This document shows, in pieces, positions 1-6,402 of a stretch of DNA of 6,402 nucleotides (its first letter is position 1; every line of letters starts with the position of its first letter). Location of the stretch: contig JAFGVF010000114.1 in NCBI GenBank assembly GCA_016938155.1, positions 1-6,402 on the forward strand. Reading direction: 5' to 3'. The notes below the pieces were generated by a model. The model made no database searches. It had not been told where the DNA came from and saw nothing but the letters and a program-made list of their open reading frames with translations. The position numbers and the translations under genes are program-made. The stretch is from Candidatus Cloacimonadota bacterium. Lineage in GTDB: Bacteria > Cloacimonadota > Cloacimonadia > Cloacimonadales > JAFGVF01.

Positions 1-51
1 ACCGGTTGTATTGATGCCACAAATTGAGAAATAGAGTGTACTGAAAGCACT

Positions 52-134
52 GATAAATAAAGGATTTCCGAGATTGGAGTATGTTCTGCCTATTGTCCGG
101 CAGAACCTTTTGTTTCGGAAATCCTTTATGTAGC
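52..134. repeat. Nested inverted repeat (compound hairpin)
   Basis: Left arm 57-71 (core TAAAGGATTTCCGA) is the exact reverse complement of right arm 115-129 over 15 bases. With two mismatches the match extends to 52-71 against 115-134. A second perfect 8-base repeat, GTTCTGCC at 83-90 and GGCAGAAC at 99-106, is nested inside it. The whole could fold into a long two-tier hairpin. It may be a small palindromic element (REP- or MITE-like) or an extended terminator. No clear target-site duplication is seen, and no second copy exists in the window. Confidence 0.7.
83..114 (+). terminator. Probable Rho-independent terminator of an upstream gene
   Basis: A perfect 8-bp stem (GTTCTGCC / GGCAGAAC) with an 8-base loop is followed at once by a T-rich run (CTTTTGTTT). 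This is the usual form of an intrinsic terminator on the plus strand. It probably ends transcription from a gene lying left of the window and so isolates the downstream operon. The hairpin is also the inner part of the larger nested repeat, so the terminator role is likely but not certain. Confidence 0.5.
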
Positions 135-135
135 T

Positions 136-294
136 ATGAAGATTGTATTTTCAGATGCTGAAAGTCGAACCATACACGCAGTTGACCTCGCGGATGGAAT
201 ATATAGTCCAAGCATATGCGGGAGCTGTCAGATGAGAGAGAAAAAAAACAACCGGCTATCGCCGGCCGGATATAAGTTACACTTTTCAGATTAA
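136..294 (+). other. Doubtful 52-codon open frame, faint CoiA-like zinc-finger resemblance
   Basis: The frame runs from an ATG at 136 to a TAA at 292. It begins MKIVFSDAESRTIHAVDLAD and later has CGSC followed, near its end, by LHFSD. The order (hydrophobic start, 'I-H-A-x-D-L', a CxxC, then 'HF') faintly recalls the N-terminal zinc-binding module of CoiA-like proteins, which carry CPxCG...HFAH. The match is by eye only. There is no good ribosome binding site before the ATG, and the frame runs through the hairpin at 252-265. It could be a relic of a truncated gene, a small unknown protein or chance. It does not look like a lasso-peptide precursor. Confidence 0.2.
240..265 (-). terminator. Minus-strand terminator-like hairpin
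   Basis: CCGGC at 252-256 and GCCGG at 261-265 form a perfect 5-bp GC stem with a TATC loop. On the minus strand the stem is followed by TTG and then a run of eight T (the A tract at 241-248). This fits a short intrinsic terminator reading leftwards, although no minus-strand gene that would use it is visible in the window. Confidence 0.35.
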
Positions 295-310
295 AAATCA
301 GGTATCCTTG

Positions 311-340
311 TTGTATAATTATAAATCGGAATGATATAAT
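311..340 (+). promoter_or_regulatory. Candidate SigA promoter of the four-gene operon
   Basis: TATAAT at 335-340 is a perfect -10 hexamer and is preceded by TG one base upstream (332-333), making an extended -10. A weak -35 (TTGTAT, 311-316) lies 18 bases upstream. A second TATAAT at 314-319 overlaps it and could serve another start site, but lacks an obvious -35. Transcription from the main site would give a leader of roughly 65-70 bases before the first gene. No operator is evident apart from the short AT palindrome TATAATTATA at 314-323. Confidence 0.55.
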
Positions 341-397
341 GCAAGATAAATCAAAAAAGACAACACTTTTTATTTGGAAGATCAAATATGCTATATC

Positions 398-405
398 AAA
401 AGGAG
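398..405 (+). promoter_or_regulatory. Ribosome binding site that sets the PqqD-like start
   Basis: AAAAGGAG ends nine bases before the ATG at 415. The in-frame ATG at 388 lies upstream of this site and has no purine-rich sequence of its own, so 415 is the preferred start. Confidence 0.7.
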
Positions 406-414
406 CGGATTCTT

Positions 415-825
415 ATGAAACAATATTTTAAACCCAACGAACCAAATGTAATCAGCGAACCGATGGAAGAGGAACTTGTCGTTATAAATCTTGAAAGCGG
501 ATGCTACTTTAGCCTCAACCGATCCGCCGCTGCTATATGGAAACAGATGGAGAAGGGATTTTCTATTGAAGACATCCTAAAATCAAGAAAATCCGCTACG
601 AAGACTGATCAAGAAATCAGTCATAACATAGAGGAGTTTTTCGACTTTATGCAGGAAGAAAAACTTATTATACCTGCCGAAGGTTCAAGTGAGGACGTAA
701 TGTCGGAAGCTATTGACTACGAACAGCCGGAAATGGAGAAGTTCTCGGATATGCAGGAAATGCTCCTTCTGGATCCAATACATGAGGTGTCGGAGATGGG
801 GTGGCCCAATGAGCCACACAAATAG
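415..825 (+). CDS. PqqD-like peptide-binding protein with C-terminal tail
   Basis: The 136-residue protein has a PqqD-like (RiPP recognition element) fold at about residues 5-90. Signature stretches are 'EELVVINLESGCYFSLN' followed by 'AAAIWKQME', then the helical 'SIEDIL' and 'EEFFDFMQEEKLI' segments typical of the family. Such proteins bind leader peptides and present them to modifying enzymes in the cytoplasm. PqqD domains are usually about 90 residues, so there is an added tail at about 91-136. It contains YEQPEM (102-107) and LLLDPIHEVSEMGWP (117-131). The first part resembles the YxxPxL element of lasso-peptide leaders that PqqD-like B1 proteins recognise. The gene is first in an operon, and the kinase start lies inside its 3' end. 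The family call is firm; partner and substrate are unknown. NCBI families of the 'HPr-rel-A system' pair similar PqqD proteins with HprK-related kinases. Confidence 0.85.
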   Translation: MKQYFKPNEPNVISEPMEEELVVINLESGCYFSLNRSAAAIWKQMEKGFSIEDILKSRKSATKTDQEISHNIEEFFDFMQEEKLIIPAEGSSEDVMSEAIDYEQPEMEKFSDMQEMLLLDPIHEVSEMGWPNEPHK

Positions 826-1816
826 CATGGAAACTCTGTTCAACATCTGTGGATGCGGAGAATTTTTATTCAGGACTCATATTAAATTAAAAGGAATATC
901 TATATGCTTACACTTCTTAAATAAAAATGCCAAAGGAGTTTTTTCGAGGCCTTTTTCCCACTTGGAAATAGAAACCGACGGGGATCCGGAATTCGACATA
1001 TATGTTATGCACGGAGGACCATCAAGCGAACCCATTGACGGATGGAAGCGATTTGAAAGGGATGCATCGGAGGAAAGAAAGCTGCTTATCTTCAGCAATG
1101 ACGGTAAACATATCTTATATAACTACGAAAGCAAGGTTCTTTCCGGATACGATAGCCAGAATAAGAAGGCATACTATTATATTCCGAATTTGGACATACT
1201 TCCCTTCTATGAGAAAGCTGCACCTATGAGGATGATTTTTCACCACTTCGCTCAAGATTATGGAATGATTCTGGTCCATGGGGCAGCCATCGCCATAGAC
1301 GGTCATGGCATATTGATGGCTGGCAAGGGTGGTTCAGGAAAGACAACGACAGCCATATGTGCGGCTCTGAGGGGTTTCGACTACCTGGGTGACGATTATG
1401 TGATCCTGGATACAGACGACAAAATCATCTATAGCCTGTATTCAAGCTGCAAGATTAGATGGGACTCTGAAGAACTGCTTCCTGAGCTTGCAAGTTTTGC
1501 GGTAAACACCAGGAACGAAGACAAGGGATATTTCTTCATGAATGAAATTAATGGCAGAATAAGAAAATCCATCCGGCTTTATGTAGTGGTCATTCCCCAG
1601 ATAGGCGGAGATGAATCTTCATATTTAAAGACAGGCGGGATAAACGCACTCCGGGTGCTTTCCTCAAGCACCATCTTCCAAATGCCTGGAAGCGGAAGAA
1701 CAACCCTGCACAACATATCAAAAGCAATCAGAAATGTGCCTGCATATGAAATGATTTTAAGCAGTTGTCCGGAAGAAATCAATAAGAGGCTAACGGAATT
1801 AGTCAAAGGAATTTGA
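809..1816 (+). CDS. HprK-like P-loop serine kinase homologue
   Basis: The 335-residue protein has an HPr-kinase-like ATPase core in its second half. It shows HGAAIAI (from H157), a Walker A loop GKGGSGKT (172-179), then GFDYLGDDYVIL with the acidic pair D195-D196, as in 'HGA...G.SGSGKST...ADD' proteins. The N-terminal half is a divergent domain with no clear motif, not the standard HprK N-terminal domain. Relatives in Bacillota lasso-peptide clusters (paeninodin type) phosphorylate a serine on the peptide, so a peptide or protein kinase role is likely rather than HPr control. The frame is open from an ATG at 713, but that would bury 113 bases in the preceding gene. The ATG at 809 has purine-rich GGAGATGGGG upstream and gives a 17-base overlap. 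The ATG at 827, one base after the previous stop, is the alternative. The substrate is unknown. Confidence 0.8.
   Translation: MSHTNSMETLFNICGCGEFLFRTHIKLKGISICLHFLNKNAKGVFSRPFSHLEIETDGDPEFDIYVMHGGPSSEPIDGWKRFERDASEERKLLIFSNDGKHILYNYESKVLSGYDSQNKKAYYYIPNLDILPFYEKAAPMRMIFHHFAQDYGMILVHGAAIAIDGHGILMAGKGGSGKTTTAICAALRGFDYLGDDYVILDTDDKIIYSLYSSCKIRWDSEELLPELASFAVNTRNEDKGYFFMNEINGRIRKSIRLYVVVIPQIGGDESSYLKTGGINALRVLSSSTIFQMPGSGRTTLHNISKAIRNVPAYEMILSSCPEEINKRLTELVKGI
1805..1810 (+). promoter_or_regulatory. Ribosome binding site of the double glycosyltransferase
   Basis: AAAGGA lies inside the last codons of the kinase gene, ten bases before the ATG at 1821. Only four bases separate the kinase stop from that start, which suggests coupled translation. 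Confidence 0.55.
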
Positions 1817-1820
1817 TAGC

Positions 1821-3179
1821 ATGAACAATCCCAAAGTGAGCGTTGTTATTCCGGTATATAATGGAGAATCTTATATACTTGAAACAATCGAAAGCATTCG
1901 CAACCAAACATATAATAATATAGAAATCATTGTCGTGGACGACGGGTCAACGGATCAAAGTTCTTCCTTAGTTGAAGGGAAAGTTTCAAAATGCATTCGG
2001 CAGGAGAATCGCGGCGTAGCTTCGGCCAGAAACAGAGGAATCGATGCGGCAACCGGCGAGTACCTCGCTTTTATTGACGCCGACGACAAATGGGATTTAA
2101 AGAAATTGGAGATTCAAATCAGCTTTATGGAAGCCCATCCCCACATTTCATATACATTCACAAACCATGTCCGTTATCTGACTTCCGAACTTGATGAATT
2201 TCCGGAATGGATGAGGGAAGAAGGAAAAAATAAAGAACTGATGGGCTACATTCCCAGTTCCCTTGTTGTAAGACAAGCCGATTTTGAAAAGATTGGATAT
2301 TTTAATGAAGACTTTAGAAACGGTGAGGACACTGAATGGTTTTTGAGAGCTCAAGATTTTGGATTTCAAAAGGCAGTGATTCCGGAAAATCTGCTGATGA
2401 AACGAATTCATGGAAACAATCTGACAAGCGATACGACGGCAGTTAAACTAAACTTGCTTAAGGCTTTCGGACTTTCTTTAACGCGAAGAAAACAAAACCG
2501 GATTAGCGTAATCATTCCTGTATACAACGGAGAGAAGTATCTTAAAGAGGCTGTCGAAAGTGCTTTAAACCAGTATTTAAAGCCTTATGAGATTATTGTG
2601 GTCGATGACGGTTCAACGGATTTAACAGTGGATATCTGCAAGAGTTTTGGAGACAAGATCCACTATTTTAAGCAGGAACATCAGGGATCCGGTGCAGCCA
2701 GAAATTTGGGTGTCAGTAATGCTACAGGTAACTATTTGGCATTTCTGGATGCTGATGATTTGTGGAGCAAGGAATGGCTCCGAGACGCAATCACGGCTAT
2801 GGCAAAAGAGGATTCTTCCGATATTGTCTTTGGGATGATGCAGGAATTTTACAGCCCGGATACTGATGATGCTTTTAGAAGGCGGTTTAAGTGTGTTGAA
2901 GAACCCAGAAGTGCTCTTCATCCCGGCTGTATGCTGATTAAACGGTCAGACTTCTTAAAGGTCGGCAGCTTCAACATAGAATATGAGAGCGGCGTGACAG
3001 TGGATTGGCTTTCGCGGATTGAGCCCAAAGGACTGACCTATCGAGTCTTGCCCGGTTTACATATGAAACGTCGAATTCACTACAGCAACAATGGTATTAT
3101 TCATAAAGATAAACGATCCAACTATGCCAAAATTATTAAAGAGAGGCTGATGAAAATGAGGGATGATAATTATGAATAA
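1821..3179 (+). CDS. Glycosyltransferase with two tandem family 2 (GT-A) domains
   Basis: The 452-residue chain contains two complete family 2 glycosyltransferase modules. The first (about 5-220) has VSVVIPVYNGE, DDGSTD at 40-45 and the metal-binding DAD at 86-88. The second (about 228-440) repeats these as ISVIIPVYNGE, DDGSTD at 262-267 and DAD at 310-312. A short basic linker (SLTRRKQNR) joins them. Such enzymes transfer a sugar from a nucleotide sugar to an acceptor. No membrane segment is seen, so the protein is probably cytoplasmic. The modules are not equivalent: the first has NGEDTEWFLR with the usual acidic pair, while the matching place in the second reads SGVTVDWLSR, with the E-D replaced by V-T. 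The second may be inactive or use a different acceptor. Sugar donor and acceptor cannot be read from sequence; context suggests a peptide or protein acceptor. Confidence 0.9.
   Translation: MNNPKVSVVIPVYNGESYILETIESIRNQTYNNIEIIVVDDGSTDQSSSLVEGKVSKCIRQENRGVASARNRGIDAATGEYLAFIDADDKWDLKKLEIQISFMEAHPHISYTFTNHVRYLTSELDEFPEWMREEGKNKELMGYIPSSLVVRQADFEKIGYFNEDFRNGEDTEWFLRAQDFGFQKAVIPENLLMKRIHGNNLTSDTTAVKLNLLKAFGLSLTRRKQNRISVIIPVYNGEKYLKEAVESALNQYLKPYEIIVVDDGSTDLTVDICKSFGDKIHYFKQEHQGSGAARNLGVSNATGNYLAFLDADDLWSKEWLRDAITAMAKEDSSDIVFGMMQEFYSPDTDDAFRRRFKCVEEPRSALHPGCMLIKRSDFLKVGSFNIEYESGVTVDWLSRIEPKGLTYRVLPGLHMKRRIHYSNNGIIHKDKRSNYAKIIKERLMKMRDDNYE
3158..3162 (+). promoter_or_regulatory. Ribosome binding site that sets the nucleotidyltransferase start
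   Basis: GAGGG ends nine bases before the ATG at 3172. The in-frame ATG at 3163 is adjacent to this motif and is too close to use it, so 3172 is preferred. It gives an 8-base overlap with the glycosyltransferase gene. Confidence 0.6.
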
Positions 3180-4272
3180 TCAAGAGAGACACCTGCTGCA
3201 TGCAATTCTTGATAAAAGCTCGGAATCTGCCTTATCTCATTTTGAAAGTTGGTTGGCTTCCATAAATTTTGAGGAAATAGAAGGGGGAAGTTATCGGCTG
3301 ATTCCGGCACTGTATAAAAGAATATCTCTGCTCAAGCCTGATTTTCCTCATAAAAACCGAATGAAGGGTATCTATAGGTATTTCCTCTACAAAAACAACT
3401 CTATCATGCATAATGGTCTAACTCTTCTAGACGCCTTCAGTAGAAACAATATAGATTGCATTCTGCTAAAGGGAGCAGCTCTGATAACGTCATATTACGG
3501 AGAGCCTGCCCTCAGGCCGATGAATGACCTGGATATCCTTGTGCGACGCGAAGATGCACAGAAGGCTTTCAGTCTCATGGAAGAGCTGGGATGGAAGCCC
3601 AGACGCAATAAAAAGTTCCTGACCCAGTTTAAGAGAACGAACGGGATTGCCATGTCAAATGGGAGTGGCTTTGAGACTGATCTTCATTGGGATGTTGTCT
3701 CCCAGTCAATGTGGAAGGATTCCGAAAAATCATATTGGGAAAATTATGAAACCGTCGAATACAAGGGCAGAAGGCTCAGAATCCTCAATCCCGAAATGCA
3801 GATAATCCATAATACTTCCCACGGGCTTAAATGGAATAAAATGTCGTCGATAAGATGGATTCCCGATGTTGCTTTAATCATAGAAAAGCGAAGGGACGAT
3901 ATCGACTGGGATTGCTTGATGGATATCATAATTGACAAGAAGCTTGTTTTTACAATGAAACAGGGATTGAATTTTCTTGTTGACGAGTTTGGTGCGGATA
4001 TACCAGTACCTTTCCTGAACAGGCTAAATGCAATACCTGATACAGCAATAGAAAAGAAACTTTATTATCACCTTAATCACCCCTCCAGGTTGGTATTATT
4101 CAAGATTGTTTGGTATGTATACAGCAAGGGGAGGGAAAATGCATCTTTATTATCGAGATTGGCGGGACTTCCCGCTTACCTTAAGGCTATTTTGAACCTT
4201 GATTCCTACAGTCAGGTGTTTAGGTACATAGTGAAGAAGTCTAATATGGATTTTAAGAAAAAAATTAAATAA
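3172..4272 (+). CDS. Nucleotidyltransferase family protein (NTP_transf_5 type)
   Basis: The 366-residue protein belongs to the uncharacterised nucleotidyltransferase family Pfam NTP_transf_5. Its signature runs LLKGAAL (K100, G101), YGEPALRPMNDLDILV with the metal-binding pair D119 and D121, then TDLHWDV with D170 as the likely third carboxylate. These match the active-site pattern of the polymerase-beta nucleotidyltransferase fold. The length is normal for the family and the C-terminus is basic (KKKIK). It is last in the operon and overlaps the glycosyltransferase gene by eight bases. In the pseudomycoidin lasso cluster, a homologue is reported to add hexoses to a phosphorylated peptide. A role after the kinase is therefore plausible here, but neither nucleotide nor acceptor is known. 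No clear terminator follows. Confidence 0.82.
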   Translation: MNNQERHLLHAILDKSSESALSHFESWLASINFEEIEGGSYRLIPALYKRISLLKPDFPHKNRMKGIYRYFLYKNNSIMHNGLTLLDAFSRNNIDCILLKGAALITSYYGEPALRPMNDLDILVRREDAQKAFSLMEELGWKPRRNKKFLTQFKRTNGIAMSNGSGFETDLHWDVVSQSMWKDSEKSYWENYETVEYKGRRLRILNPEMQIIHNTSHGLKWNKMSSIRWIPDVALIIEKRRDDIDWDCLMDIIIDKKLVFTMKQGLNFLVDEFGADIPVPFLNRLNAIPDTAIEKKLYYHLNHPSRLVLFKIVWYVYSKGRENASLLSRLAGLPAYLKAILNLDSYSQVFRYIVKKSNMDFKKKIK

Positions 4273-4372
4273 AGAGAGAAGCATTTTGGAATTTATATTT
4301 TTGAGGAGGGTATGAACACCGTGTTGTTCATAAAATGAGCCGCCACCCTGATTTTATAAAAGAAATACCATA

Positions 4373-4441
4373 CAAGTCAGGATAGATACGAAGCTATAAG
4401 TTCAATGTCAGATGAATAATTAAGATTTATAGGCTGACTTG
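4373..4441. repeat. Stacked inverted repeats
   Basis: CAAGTCAG at 4373-4380 is the exact reverse complement of CTGACTTG at 4434-4441. Inside it, CTATAA at 4394-4399 matches TTATAG at 4427-4432. The two stems can stack with an internal loop and a 27-base apical loop. There is no T tract after the outer stem, so this is not a standard terminator. Its role is unknown, and chance is possible in such AT-rich sequence. Confidence 0.35.
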
Positions 4442-4548
4442 GCAAAAGTTAAAGGGAAAATGAAAGGGCCGAGGTATATTTTATCAGATGAGAATTATTT
4501 GTTTGGCAGTTATGTTGGTTTAGAGATTTAAAAACTGCTGATACTTTA

Positions 4549-4567
4549 TTGTAAGGGAATAATATAA

Positions 4568-4577
<10 letters not shown>
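4549..4577 (+). promoter_or_regulatory. Possible promoter upstream of katG
   Basis: TTGTAA (4549-4554) and TACAAT (4572-4577) are separated by 17 bases and resemble SigA -35 and -10 hexamers (four and five of six matches). They lie about 145 bases before katG and inside the decayed regulator region. A short inverted repeat, TTATT (4546-4550) and AATAA (4558-4562), overlaps them and could bind a repressor, but it does not fit the 7-1-7 Per-box consensus. Confidence 0.25.

Positions 4578-6402
<1,825 letters not shown>

Larger units (their letters stand above)
1..414. other. Upstream non-coding region
   Basis: This stretch has no convincing full-length gene. In all three forward frames the first stop falls within the first 34 bases (12-14, 25-27 and 32-34), so at most a few codons of an upstream gene could be present, and I cannot tell which frame. 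The rest holds a nested inverted repeat, a doubtful 52-codon open frame, a minus-strand terminator-like hairpin and the promoter of the downstream operon. These are listed separately. Confidence 0.6.

Noticed and set aside
2..133. Near-continuous plus frame 2 with only one stop (32-34)
   Set aside because: It passes straight through the perfect inverted repeat and shows no recognisable protein family. It is too short to support a gene remnant.
136..294. Candidate lasso-peptide precursor next to the tailoring operon
   Set aside because: It lacks a YxxPxL leader element, a Thr at the penultimate leader position and a core with an acidic residue at position 7-9. It also has no good ribosome binding site.
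134..385. 83-codon minus-strand open frame across the upstream region
   Set aside because: It lies opposite the operon promoter and the minus-strand terminator-like hairpin. It has no ribosome binding site and no recognisable domain, and is rich in residues expected from AT-rich noise.
713..808. N-terminal extension of the kinase frame back to an ATG at 713
   Set aside because: The extension translates the 3' part of the PqqD-like gene in another frame, giving a Cys/Arg/Trp-rich stretch of no family character. A better placed start with a purine-rich site exists at 809.
4312..4338. Eight-codon leader peptide (ATG at 4312) behind GAGGAGGG
   Set aside because: The spacing between GGAGG and the ATG is only two bases, and no attenuator follows. 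It is better explained as the broken start of the decayed regulator gene.
4546..4562. Possible PerR box (TTATT...AATAA)
   Set aside because: The arms are five bases with a seven-base spacer, which does not fit the 7-1-7 Per-box. Such AT-rich half-sites are common by chance.

Overview
The window looks like a chromosomal stretch from a Bacillota (Firmicutes) bacterium, possibly a clostridial or Paenibacillus-like lineage. The evidence is moderate to low G+C, strong AGGAGG-type ribosome binding sites, AT-rich consensus-like promoters, and a KatG of the type common in Bacillota. The sequence does not fix the genus.

Layout. Positions 1-414 hold no convincing complete gene. They contain a nested inverted repeat (52-134) whose inner hairpin looks like a terminator for something upstream, a 52-codon open frame of doubtful status (136-294), a minus-strand terminator-like hairpin (240-265), and a good extended -10 promoter (311-340). 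That promoter points into a tightly packed four-gene operon (415-4272). The operon encodes a PqqD-like protein with a conserved-looking C-terminal tail, an HprK-like P-loop kinase, a glycosyltransferase with two family 2 (GT-A) domains in one chain, and a nucleotidyltransferase of the NTP_transf_5 type. Gene junctions overlap or lie within a few bases, so co-translation is likely.

A roughly 450-base gap follows (4273-4721). It carries the decayed remnant of a Fur/FurA-type regulator whose C-terminal CxxC zinc-site region is still readable. Next is katG (catalase-peroxidase), complete at its 5' end and cut by the window edge after about 560 codons. All expected catalytic residues of its N-terminal haem domain are present.

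How the genes may work together. PqqD-like proteins act as peptide-binding partners of RiPP-modifying enzymes. HprK-like kinases and NTP_transf_5 proteins are known tailoring enzymes in some Bacillota lasso-peptide clusters, where they phosphorylate the peptide and then add sugar. Here these parts sit with a double glycosyltransferase, but no lasso cyclase, leader peptidase or separate precursor gene is visible. The operon therefore looks like a stand-alone peptide or protein phospho-glycosylation cassette. The PqqD C-terminal tail itself carries a YxxPxM element resembling a lasso leader recognition motif, so it is a candidate substrate or pseudo-substrate. This last point is inference. katG and its dead regulator appear functionally unrelated to the cassette.
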